The position numbers were made by a program, and so were the translations under genes. From assembly GCA_910577285.1 (NCBI GenBank), contig CAJTLO010000012.1:1-26933 (forward strand): 26,933 nucleotides of DNA, given 5' to 3'. The stretch is from an uncultured Rikenellaceae bacterium. GTDB taxonomy: Bacteria > Bacteroidota > Bacteroidia > Bacteroidales > Rikenellaceae. The notes under the pieces were generated by a model. The model was not told the DNA's origin. It saw only the letters and a program-made list of their open reading frames with translations, and did no database searches. This document shows positions 1 to 8,100 of the stretch, one piece after another (position 1 is the first letter of the stretch; every line of letters starts with the position of its first letter).

Positions 1-384
1 CTCGAAGAACGCATCCGTAAATTCGTATTCGTACCAGATGCTACTCGATTTTTTACTCGGCTCATATCTTACTCGTTTGTAATTGCCGTGGTCGTACAGA
101 CCGGTCTTATCTTTAAAATATTGGGTTATTTCAGTAGTGCCGTTGGAGACTATGATATAGGCATCTAAATTCTCGCCCAAAACAAGAGGGATTCGGGGCA
201 TAGAAGGATGTATTAAAGTTAACCGATCTCCTGCCGTAATGTAATAAGTAGTATCGATTTTTTCCTTGTGACAAAGTTTCAATTCTATATCGAAAGCACT
301 CTTATTAAGGAAGGTATAGTAAGATGCAGAATGGTGTTCCACATTGCAACTTGATGCTAATAAGCCGATGATGGCAATACATAT
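1..384 (-). CDS. Partial lipoprotein-like frame, no clear start codon
   Basis: I do not recognise the family. Read on the minus strand, the frame is open from an in-frame TAA at 415-417 to the left window edge, so the 3' end is missing. It has a hydrophobic stretch (ICIAIIGLLASSC) ending in a good lipobox with the Cys at 346-348, then a soluble part rich in beta-type residues. This suggests a small surface or periplasmic lipoprotein, a common class in Bacteroidales. The oddity is the start: there is no ATG, GTG or TTG in frame between the stop and the lipobox. The ATG at 380-382 is in another frame that soon stops. The DNA is visibly AT-richer than the rest of the window, which may mean a different origin. 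It may use an unusual start, carry an indel, or be decayed. The given 5' limit is approximate. Confidence 0.4.
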   Translation of the reverse strand, partial: MCIAIIGLLASSCNVEHHSASYYTFLNKSAFDIELKLCHKEKIDTTYYITAGDRLTLIHPSMPRIPLVLGENLDAYIIVSNGTTEITQYFKDKTGLYDHGNYKRVRYEPSKKSSSIWYEYEFTDAFFE

Positions 385-409
385 GATTTGATTTAGATTG
401 GTCTCTCTG

Positions 410-417
410 CAAAATTA
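410..417 (-). promoter_or_regulatory. Bacteroidetes -7 box for the left-edge lipoprotein frame
   Basis: TAATTTTG on the minus strand matches TAnnTTTG exactly and is followed by C. No good -33 TTTG is visible at 19-21 bases. The transcript would begin close to the hydrophobic segment of the lipoprotein frame, leaving almost no leader. Confidence 0.45.
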
Positions 418-422
418 CGAAA

Positions 423-495
423 ATGCCGTTTTCAGATGTGCGGTTGTAACACCTTGATTGTATTTTAGCTATCTTGTGCCGTCGGAAAACGGCAT
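423..495. repeat. 11-bp inverted repeat in a divergent intergenic region
   Basis: ATGCCGTTTTC (423-433) is matched by its reverse complement GAAAACGGCAT (485-495), with 51 bases between. The right arm also forms a short local hairpin (TGCCGT 477-482 with ACGGCA 489-494). The element sits between the minus-strand lipoprotein frame and the plus-strand asparagine-synthetase-like gene. It could be an operator pair, an RNA structure or the ends of a small invertible segment; nothing in the sequence decides between these. Confidence 0.5.
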
Positions 496-527
496 CGGCC
501 GTGTAACCTTGATTTTCTGAATATAAC

Positions 528-881
528 ATGAATTCCGATTCGATTGAAATCCTGCTGACGAACGAAAACGGAAAGGCATGGGAGCGCTATCCGGCGGGGT
601 ATGTGAAAGGCTTCGCCCTGTGCGGGGATCGTCTTCTGACCTCCGCCGCGTTGTTGGAAACGGTCGCTGCGGCTGCTGTGGGCGGTACCCTCGACCGGAC
701 GCTCGGGGAGCTGAACGGCAATTTTTCGATGGTCGTGAGAGCTGGCGGGAAACTGGTGCTGATTGCGGACAAACTCCGTTCCTATCCGCTTTTATTTTGT
801 AAGAGAAATATAGGGGGGAATTGTAACGGACTCATCCGCATTGCTGATCGGGCGTCCCGATGTTCCGAAGGAGATCGATGA
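528..881 (+). CDS. N-terminal fragment of a frameshifted asparagine-synthetase-like gene
   Basis: This frame encodes the degenerate N-terminal nucleophile (class II glutaminase-like) domain of an asparagine-synthetase-like protein. The stretch LNGNFSMVV, followed by an ADKLRSYPLLF segment, is the usual end of that domain. It starts MNSDS rather than Met-Cys, so the catalytic Cys of true AsnB is absent and glutamine hydrolysis is unlikely. Family similarity runs to about base 818, at a run of six G. Beyond that the frame reads about 20 unrelated residues and stops. Dropping one G joins it directly to the frame of 841-2190, giving one protein of about 553 residues. A weak -7-like TAACCTTG lies at 504-511. 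The start is the first ATG, after an A/T-rich leader. I take the two frames as one gene broken by a single-base insertion. Confidence 0.75.
   Translation: MNSDSIEILLTNENGKAWERYPAGYVKGFALCGDRLLTSAALLETVAAAAVGGTLDRTLGELNGNFSMVVRAGGKLVLIADKLRSYPLLFCKRNIGGNCNGLIRIADRASRCSEGDR
813..818 (+). repeat. G6 homopolymer at the frameshift point
   Basis: Six consecutive G lie exactly where the reading frame of the asparagine-synthetase-like gene changes. With five G the codons continue N-I-G-G-I-V-T-D-S-S-A-L-L-I-G-R-P-D into the downstream domain. The extra base may be a sequencing error, a fixed lesion, or one state of a slipping tract. Confidence 0.8.
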
Positions 882-2190
882 TGTGGCGTTGGCCGAATTG
901 CTCTCGATCGGTTACGTAACAGGGAACGACACGTTTTTTCGGGGAATCCGTACGGTCGACTTGGGCGAGTATGTCGAACTCGGTCCGGAGCCCTCCCTTT
1001 TCCGACGCTCGGTATATTACGAATACATTCACGATAAGGCGGACCTCGACCGGGAAGTGTTTTTCGAAACGGCTTTTTGCACGTTGGAAGCGGCTTTCCG
1101 CAGGATGCTTCTTACGATTCCGGCCGGAAGTCAGGTGGCCATTCCTTTGAGCGGCGGCAATGATTCGAGGCTGCTGGCCTGTCTGTGCCGGAAGTTCGGC
1201 CTGCGGAATGTGGTCTGCTTCACTTATAGCCGCAGCGATAGTTTTGAAGTGGCCGTCTCCCGCAGGGTGGCGGAACGACTTGGTTTCGAGTGGCACTATG
1301 TGCCCTATTCGCCCGAACGGTTCATCGAGACCTTCGACAGCGATTGTTTCAGGGCGTTTTCCGAATTCTGCACCAACTGCAATACGATTCCCCATATACA
1401 GGATTTCATTGCGGTCAGGACACTGCTCGAAAGAGGGGTGTTGAAACCTCATGCGGTCGTTGTGCCCGGTCATATGGGGGATCTTCCCGCGGGCGCGAAA
1501 ATGCCTCGCGAGGTGCTTGCCTGGCCTGTCGGGAAGTGTACTGCCGCTGCCTGCGCCGAACTTCTGTACCGGCGGTATTACGATCTGAATCCGCTCGAGA
1601 AGAGCGCGGCGCAGGCCGTCGTGCGAAAAATAGGGAGTGCGCTGAACCCGAATGAAATTCACTCCCCCGATACGATGATAGACCGTAGCGAGCAGTGGAT
1701 CATGAAGAACCGTACCGCCAAATTCATCCTGAACTCGGTGAGGACCTATGAATTCTTCGGGTTGGACTGGAGAATTCCTCTGGGCGACAGCCAGTATACG
1801 GCATTGTGGTACCGGGTGCCGTGGCGCGACAAAACTCCCGACCTGCTGCAGGAGTTCGTTTCCCGGTATTATTTCGTCCCCTATGGGGTGGATTTCGCTC
1901 CTGTGGCGGAGAGCTTCCGCCGGAAGGGGCTGATGGGCATGGCGAAGTCGGTCGTCCCGAGAAAGATGCAACCGAGACTGTCTGCCCTCGTGCGTCGGAT
2001 ATTCCGACGAAATAGCAACGATTTCAATGCGTTTGCGGCGACGGCCCGCCTCCTCTACGCCCGCTGCGGGGCGTGTCCGGCCAAGCTACCGGTCAGGAAA
2101 TGGGACCGGACTTCGGGGAACGCCATCAATTCGATGGTCGCCCGGATGGAGGTGCAGCGATCCCTCGTGCGCTGGTTGCGGCAGGAATAG
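841..2190 (+). CDS. Asparagine-synthetase-like ATP-pyrophosphatase domain (C-terminal fragment)
   Basis: This frame carries the synthetase half of an asparagine-synthetase-like protein. The PP-loop reads IPLSGGNDSR (about residues 206-214 of the rejoined protein), a variant of the usual SGGxDS ATP-binding motif. The conserved region VVVPGHMGD follows further on. Such enzymes activate a carboxylate by adenylation and amidate it; related copies lacking the glutaminase Cys occur in surface-polysaccharide and peptide-modification clusters. The substrate here cannot be read from the sequence. The frame opens only with a TTG at 841, well inside the expected domain boundary. It is therefore more likely the rest of the gene starting at 528 than an independent gene. 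A short hairpin at 2198-2214 follows the stop. No neighbouring glycan genes are visible to the right. Confidence 0.8.
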   Translation: MLIGRPDVPKEIDDVALAELLSIGYVTGNDTFFRGIRTVDLGEYVELGPEPSLFRRSVYYEYIHDKADLDREVFFETAFCTLEAAFRRMLLTIPAGSQVAIPLSGGNDSRLLACLCRKFGLRNVVCFTYSRSDSFEVAVSRRVAERLGFEWHYVPYSPERFIETFDSDCFRAFSEFCTNCNTIPHIQDFIAVRTLLERGVLKPHAVVVPGHMGDLPAGAKMPREVLAWPVGKCTAAACAELLYRRYYDLNPLEKSAAQAVVRKIGSALNPNEIHSPDTMIDRSEQWIMKNRTAKFILNSVRTYEFFGLDWRIPLGDSQYTALWYRVPWRDKTPDLLQEFVSRYYFVPYGVDFAPVAESFRRKGLMGMAKSVVPRKMQPRLSALVRRIFRRNSNDFNAFAATARLLYARCGACPAKLPVRKWDRTSGNAINSMVARMEVQRSLVRWLRQE

Positions 2191-2197
2191 CGAGCGC

Positions 2198-2214
2198 TTC
2201 GGCCGGCGGCCGAA
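2198..2214 (+). terminator. Short hairpin after the asparagine-synthetase-like gene
   Basis: TTCGGCC-ggc-GGCCGAA forms a 7-bp GC-rich stem eight bases after the TAG stop. There is no U-run, so termination function is only a suggestion. Confidence 0.35.
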
Positions 2215-2349
2215 ATTCCCGCGATAAGTCTTCCGTAGGTGTCGTCTTCCGCTTCCGTGGCGGGAGGTGCGGCACTGTTTATGCGAGGAGGTGCGGGTGC
2301 CGGTCGCAGCGGCGCGGCCGGATGCGCGGCGGGAGGGGGATCAAAAGTA

Positions 2350-2368
2350 GATTTCGGGTTCCGAAATC
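2350..2368 (+). promoter_or_regulatory. Palindrome overlapping the barrel-gene promoter
   Basis: GATTTCGG-gtt-CCGAAATC is a perfect 8-bp inverted repeat. The half-site GATTTCG occurs a third time at 2374-2380, directly before the -7 box. The placement, around the expected -33 region, is that of a repressor or activator operator. A short RNA hairpin is the alternative, but the site should lie upstream of the transcript start. Confidence 0.4.
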
Positions 2369-2381
2369 CCGCGGATTTCGT

Positions 2382-2389
2382 TAAATTTG
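2382..2389 (+). promoter_or_regulatory. -7 box for the beta-barrel protein gene
   Basis: TAAATTTG matches TAnnTTTG. It ends only seven bases before the ATG at 2397, so if it is used the mRNA is leaderless or nearly so. No clear -33 TTTG is present. Confidence 0.5.
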
Positions 2390-2396
2390 AAGATCG

Positions 2397-4481
2397 ATGC
2401 GTTTTAGGGGATATATCGTGGGGGCGGCGTGGATTCTTCTGCCGTTCTTTTTGCCGGTCCTGGCCGCGGGCCGGCCTACGGCTGTTGTTCCCTTGGCTGC
2501 TGCGGTCGTACAGGACACCACCACCGTGTCGGACCGGGCCCGTATCCGGGCCGGGTGGCGCCGGCTGGATGCACTGACGCCCGATTCGGTGTTCGTTGCC
2601 TCCGGGATATGCGATACCTCCCTCACCATTTGCGACTTTTCGCTGGCTGCACGCCATCCCGATTCGCTCGGTATCGGTACCTGGATGGTGCACGGGCGGG
2701 ACTCGCTGACGCAGGAGGAGCGCACCCAGCGCTTTTACGATACGCTTCGGGTACGTTCGGAGCGCAACGGTTTCTGGAGGTTCGTCCACGGTCTTATCAT
2801 CGTCCCCCATAGCGGCGGCGGGGTGCCGTTGAAGCCGGAGATCGTCGACGAGGAGGCGCTGTACGGCGTGTACGACGGGCGGCGGATCGATTCGATCGAG
2901 TTTGTCCGCAAGTCTGTCTTCGAGCCGGCCAGGAGTTACCTGGAGAAGGGGGCCAACGCCGTACACGTGACGACCGGCGTGCGTGCCGTCCGGCGCGATT
3001 TGCTTTTCCGGGAGGGGGACGCATTCGATGCGGGGACGGTGGTGCGCTACAAGCAATTGCTCCGCTCGCGGCAGTATATCGCCGATGCGGCCATCGAGGT
3101 GCGTCCCGTTCCCGGCGATCCGGAGGCGGTGATCGTGCGGGTCGTCACGCGCGACAGTTGGAGTATCAGTGCCGACGGATCGATACGCGGCCTCACCGGA
3201 CAGGTGAAGGGGATGCTCTACGATGCCAACTTCCTCGGGACGGGCGACAAGCTCAGCTACCAGCTGAGCCTCGACTGGCGCAAAAAGAAGTATGAGGGGA
3301 GCATGTTCCAGTACTACATTCCCAACCTGTTCGGTACCTTCTACGAGGCCTCGCTGCGGGGCGGGCGCTCCTTTACGGAGCGTTACTACGGAGCCGCGCT
3401 CAACAAGAAGTTCATACAGCCCCACGACTACGAAATAGGCGCCGTGCTGGAGAATGTGCGCAACGCGGTGTATGTGCGTTATGAGTCGCCCCGGGATACG
3501 GTGAGCGCTCCCTATATGCTCCATTACAACAACCTGGACCTGTGGGGCGGCAAGTCGTGGTATCTGCCCGACGCGGGGAGCAGTTTCTACGGCATCGCCC
3601 GCTTCGACTATCTCCGTTACCTCGATCCGCCGCGCATCTACGAACCGGAAGATCCGCCCCGCAACCCTGTGGAACTGCCCGTGGAGGAGGGGATGAATCC
3701 CTACTTTTACGACCGCATACTCGTGCTGGGCTCCCTGGGGTTGTACAGCGAACGCTTCCTGACCACGAGCCTTATCTACGGCTACGGTTACGACGAGTAC
3801 GTGGCCACGGGCTATCGGGCCGAAACCGTTTTCGGGTATCTGCACTCGGAGCACCGGTCGGGATGTTACGGGGGGCTGGCCTTGCGTGCGGGCGGTTTTA
3901 CACCGATGGGTTACTTCATGGGCGACCTGTCGGTGGGGACGTTCTACGACCTCCGTGCCCGGCGGCCGTTTCAGTCGGCCCTCAATGTGCGGCTCGACTA
4001 CTTCACCAACATGCTGGGGCGCGGAAGGTTCAAGGTCCGGCAGTTCGCCTCGCTGAACTACCTCAACGGATGGAACCGTGCCGACGGTTTCTACGAGGCC
4101 GTATGGTTTACGCCCCAGAGCGGCCCCCGGGCGATGCACGACAGCCCGCTGGGGCGCGACAGACTGGTGCTGAGCACCGAGACGGTGGTCTTTACGCCGT
4201 GGCAGCCGCTCGGCTTCCGGATCGCCCTCTACGGATTCGGCGACGTGGGGTTTCTGGGGTACGACAAACGCGTTTTCCGCAACGACTGGTATGCCACCGT
4301 AGGGGTCGGCATTCGCCTGAAGAACGAGATGCTCGTCTTCGGGACGATTCAGTTGAGCCTTTTCGTGAACTTCGGCAAACGCGGTCTCATGAGCAACGAG
4401 TGGATACAGCTCACCAGCGAGCAACGCATGCAGCCCATGCGTTACATCCCCGGTAAGCCCGAACAGGTGTCGTTCCGGTAG
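2397..4481 (+). CDS. POTRA-containing Omp85/BamA-like outer membrane protein
   Basis: This is a 694-residue protein with a signal peptide (MRFRGYIVGAAWILLPFFLPVLAAG). A soluble region of about 240 residues follows, then a long aromatic-rich C-terminal half typical of a transmembrane beta-barrel. A POTRA-like segment runs from roughly residue 160 to 255 (IDSIEF, FREGDAFDAG, then a beta strand ending IVRVVTRDSW). The barrel begins near YDANFLGTGDKLSYQLSLDW, the form seen in BamA/TamA/FhaC-type proteins. Such proteins sit in the outer membrane and insert or export other proteins or lipids; the client is unknown here. Only one POTRA is clear, against five in BamA, so it is not the housekeeping BamA. 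The ATG is fixed by the signal peptide. It is transcribed alone and ends facing dnaE-trxA, with a shared hairpin between. Confidence 0.8.
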   Translation: MRFRGYIVGAAWILLPFFLPVLAAGRPTAVVPLAAAVVQDTTTVSDRARIRAGWRRLDALTPDSVFVASGICDTSLTICDFSLAARHPDSLGIGTWMVHGRDSLTQEERTQRFYDTLRVRSERNGFWRFVHGLIIVPHSGGGVPLKPEIVDEEALYGVYDGRRIDSIEFVRKSVFEPARSYLEKGANAVHVTTGVRAVRRDLLFREGDAFDAGTVVRYKQLLRSRQYIADAAIEVRPVPGDPEAVIVRVVTRDSWSISADGSIRGLTGQVKGMLYDANFLGTGDKLSYQLSLDWRKKKYEGSMFQYYIPNLFGTFYEASLRGGRSFTERYYGAALNKKFIQPHDYEIGAVLENVRNAVYVRYESPRDTVSAPYMLHYNNLDLWGGKSWYLPDAGSSFYGIARFDYLRYLDPPRIYEPEDPPRNPVELPVEEGMNPYFYDRILVLGSLGLYSERFLTTSLIYGYGYDEYVATGYRAETVFGYLHSEHRSGCYGGLALRAGGFTPMGYFMGDLSVGTFYDLRARRPFQSALNVRLDYFTNMLGRGRFKVRQFASLNYLNGWNRADGFYEAVWFTPQSGPRAMHDSPLGRDRLVLSTETVVFTPWQPLGFRIALYGFGDVGFLGYDKRVFRNDWYATVGVGIRLKNEMLVFGTIQLSLFVNFGKRGLMSNEWIQLTSEQRMQPMRYIPGKPEQVSFR

Positions 4482-4685
4482 CCGGCCGTGGGGCGAGGGC
4501 TGCCCGTGGTCCTATGCCGTGTTTTGTGGCGCCGCCGCGGTGTGCCCGTTGCCGCCCTCGCTTTTGCGTCGGGGCCGATCGTGCCCTCCGGTCTCGTCGC
4601 ATCGTTCAGGGCCGGTCGTGCCCTCGGGCAGGGAGCGTCTCCGGTCGGGCAGGTACGGGTGCGGGCAAGAGACCGGAACGGATGT

Positions 4686-4729
4686 ATGCAACAGGGGGAC
4701 GAAGCATTCGCTTCGTCCCCCTGTTGCAT
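4686..4729. terminator. 20-bp perfect hairpin, bidirectional terminator
   Basis: Arms 4686-4705 and 4710-4729 are perfect reverse complements of 20 bp around an ATTC loop. It lies between convergent units (barrel protein on plus, trxA on minus). No U-run follows on either strand; many GC-rich Bacteroidales terminators look like this. Confidence 0.75.
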
Positions 4730-4742
4730 GAGGTCCGACCGA

Positions 4743-5060
4743 CTACAGAAGCGCGTCGATCTTTGCCTTGATGGCATCCTTGGAGGAAGCGCCCACCAGC
4801 TTGTCGTTCATTTCGCCGCCGGCTTTGATGAATACCACGAGCGGGATGTTCCTTACGGCGAACTTCATCGCAAGGTCGTTGTTCTGGTCCACGTCGCATT
4901 TGCCGATGACCACTTTGCCTTCGTACTCTTCGGCGAGCTCCTCGATGATGGGAGTCAGCGAACGGCACGGACCGCACCATTCTGCCCAGAAGTCGATAAC
5001 GAAAGGTTTGCCGGAAGCTACGAGTTCGTCGTAAGCAGCGGAATCAATGATTTTTGCCAT
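4743..5060 (-). CDS. trxA: Thioredoxin
   Basis: A 105-residue cytoplasmic thioredoxin, the usual length for the family. The redox motif WCGPC has Cys29 and Cys32, and the conserved cis-proline is Pro73 (NIP). There is no signal peptide. It reduces protein disulfides and is itself reduced by thioredoxin reductase, which is not in this window. It lies 49 bases downstream of dnaE on the same strand with no clear promoter of its own, so it is probably cotranscribed. The start follows an A/T-rich leader without a Shine-Dalgarno site. A long hairpin lies 13 bases beyond its stop. Confidence 0.95.
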   Translation of the reverse strand: MAKIIDSAAYDELVASGKPFVIDFWAEWCGPCRSLTPIIEELAEEYEGKVVIGKCDVDQNNDLAMKFAVRNIPLVVFIKAGGEMNDKLVGASSKDAIKAKIDALL

Positions 5061-5109
5061 AGTTGTAATCTTTTAGATTATGTTTGAGTGAATATCTGGT
5101 ATAACGTAA

Positions 5110-8100
5110 TCAGGCGATCGAATAGTTTATTTCGTTGCTCTCGAGGTAGCCCACGAGTTCCTGGGTAAGCGCCACCTTGTATTTTCGGGAGAAGAAGGCC
5201 AGCGATACCCCTTCCCGCGGGTCCACCACCTTGACGCGCAGGTTGATCCGTCCCTTTACGGCCGAAAGCCGTTCGGCCAGTTCGGCGGTCAGGTCGGGTG
5301 TGATGTCGTTGATGTGCAGACTGATGGTCAGCTCGTTCACCCCATCGAGCACGTCGCCGAGCATCTGCATCGAGGTGATCTTGGCTTCGTATTCCTCCTT
5401 GTTGTAGGGGCGCGGCCGCACGCTCCCCTTCAGCAGGAGGAAATAGTCCTTGAAGAGGTATTTGCGGAAGTTCTCGTAGTCCTTGTCGAACAGCGCGAAT
5501 TCGTGCTGCCCGGAGTAGTCCTCCAGGCGGAACCGTCCGAAGGGCTTTCCGTTGCGGGTATAGAGGTTCTGTACGTCCGTCACCATGCCGGCAATGGTAA
5601 AGTCCTTGTCGCGAAGATCGTTGAGGTTGGAGAATTGGGTCAGTTGCGTGTTGCAGAAACGTTTGATGGCGATCTCGTAGTCGTCCAGCGGATGCGACGA
5701 GAGGTACATGCCGATCATCTCCTTCTCGTGGTTCAACGTTTCGAGCTTGTTCCAGTCGGGGCACTGCGGCAGGAGCGGCTGCTGGATGTCCACGATGTCG
5801 GTACCGCCGAACAAGCTCTGTTGGGTGGTGTTGCGTTCGGTCTGCATCCGCGAACCGTATTTTATCAGCTGCTCGAGGAAGACCGTGCCGCTGGCATCGC
5901 GCTGGTCGGCCGAGAAGAACTTGCTCCGGTGGAAACCGCTGATCGAGTCGAACGCTCCGGCGAGCGCCATGTTCTCGATGTTTTTCCGGTTTACCGCCTG
6001 CATGTTCACGCGCTCCACGAAGTCGTAGATGTTGCGGAACTTACCCGCTTGTTCGCGCTCCTCTACGATGGAGAGCATCGCCGCCTGACCGACCCCCTTG
6101 ACCGCGGCCAGCCCGAAGCGCACGTTGCCTTCCCTGTCCGAGGTGAACGATTCGACGCTCTCGTTGATGTCCGGCCCCAGTACCTTGATGCCCATGCGTT
6201 TGCATTCGTCCATGAAGAACGAGATCTTGTCCATCGACGAGAGGTTGCGGCTCAGCAGCGCCGCCATGAATTCCGAGGGGTAGTGCGCCTTGAGGTAGGC
6301 TGTCTGGTAGGCCACGTAGGCGTAGCAGGTCGAGTGCGACTTGTTGAAGGCATACGAGGCGAACGCCTCCCACCCGGTCCATATCTTTTCGCATATCTCC
6401 GTGTCGTGCCCGCGCTCGGCGGCTCCCTTCAGGAACTTGGGCTTCATCTTGTCCAGCGTGGCGCGTTGCTTCTTACCCATGGCCTTGCGCAGCGTGTCGG
6501 CCTCGCCGCCGGTGAACCCGGCCAGCTTCTGCGACAACAGCATGACCTGCTCCTGGTAGACCGTAATGCCGTAGGTGTCCTCCAGATATTCGGCCATCTC
6601 CGGGAACTCGTATTCCACCTTCTCCTGACCGTGTTTGCGGGCGATGAAGCTGGGAATGTTGTCCATGGGGCCCGGTCGGTAGAGGGCGTTCATGGCGATC
6701 AGGTCTTCGAACCTGTTGGGCTTGAGGGCTCGGAGGTATTTCTTCATACCCGCGGACTCGAACTGGAAGATACCGGTCGTTTCGCCCTTGCAGAAGAGCT
6801 GGTAGGTCTTCTTGTCGTCCAGCGGGATGTTGTCGATGTCGAGGTCCATCCCCTGCACGCGTCGGACGTTCTCGACCGCATCCTTGATGATGGAGAGGGT
6901 CTTCAACCCGAGGAAGTCCATCTTGATGAGTCCGACGCTCTCCACGAGCTTCCCTTCGTACTGCACCACGTTCAGGTCGGCATCCTTGGCCGTGGCCACC
7001 GGGGCGAACTCTTCCAGGTCGTCCTTACCGATGATCACCCCGCAGGCGTGCACGCCCGTCTGGCGTACCGAACCTTCGAGCTTTTCGGCATATTTGAGGG
7101 TGTTTTGTATCAGGGGATTCGGCGACTCGCGTTCGCGGGCCAGTTCCGGCGAATCCTTGTAGGCCCGCTCGAAAGGCGTTTCGCCCTTCTCGACCATGAG
7201 CTTGTCGGGGACGAGCTTGGCCAGGCGGTCGCTGTCGGCCAGGGGGAGCTTCTCCACCCGTGCCACGTCGCGGATGGCGAGCTTGGGAGCCATCGTACCG
7301 AAGGTCACGATCTGGGCGACCCGCTTCTTGCCGTACTTTTCGATCACGTAACGCAGCACGTCCGCACGGCCGTCCTCGTCGAAGTCCACGTCCACATCGG
7401 GGAGCGAGATACGGTCGGGGTTGAGGAAACGTTCGAACAGCAGGTCGTACTTGAGCGGGTCGATGTTGGTGATCCGCAGGCAGTAAGCCACCACCGATCC
7501 GGCGGCCGAACCGCGGCCCGGCCCCACCGATACGCCCATTTCCCGGGCGGCCCGGATGAAGTCCGACACGATGAGGAAGTAACCCGGGAATCCCATCCAC
7601 TCGATGGTACTCAATTCGTACCGGAGGCGTTCCAGCGTCTTTTCGTCCGGTTCGCCGTATCGCTCCCGGGCGCCTTGCATCGTGAGGGCGACCAGGTAGA
7701 GGTATTGTTTCGATACCGTGAGCCATTCGCCGAGCCGCTCGTTGCCGGCGGCGAATGCGTCGAGATCGGGAGCGGCCGCGGCCTGTTCCCGTTCCGACCG
7801 CAGGCTCTCCGTTTCGTGCAGCAGGGAGGGTTTCTTCGCTTCGTCGGCATCGGCGAGCTTTTTCTCCAGACTGCTTATCTGGCCGTCGAAACGGCGCAGG
7901 AAGATCCGGCGCAGCTCCTCCCGGTCGATCGCGAAGTCGTCCGGCAGCGGGAAGTCGGGCATCAGGGGCTTGTGCTCCAGAGTATAGCATTCCACCTTGT
8001 CGGCGATCTCCATGGTGTTCTCCAGCGCCTCGGTGTCGTCGGGGAAGAGCGCCGCCATTTCCTCCGGACTCTTGAAGTACTCCTGACCGGTGTAGCGCAT

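Noticed and set aside
409..418. GTAATTTTGC on the minus strand as a CTnDOT-type attachment core (GTAnnTTTGC)
   Set aside because: The motif coincides with the ordinary -7 promoter consensus. There are no flanking element ends, and the recombinase is 25 kb away.
841..843. TTG at 841 as a genuine start of a separate synthetase-domain gene
   Set aside because: Family similarity continues upstream in the other frame and joins exactly at the G6 run, so a broken single gene explains the data better.
2055..4424. A 789-codon minus-strand frame opposite the barrel protein
   Set aside because: Antisense shadow; His/Pro/Arg-rich, no signal peptide or family, while the plus strand shows a signal peptide, POTRA and barrel.
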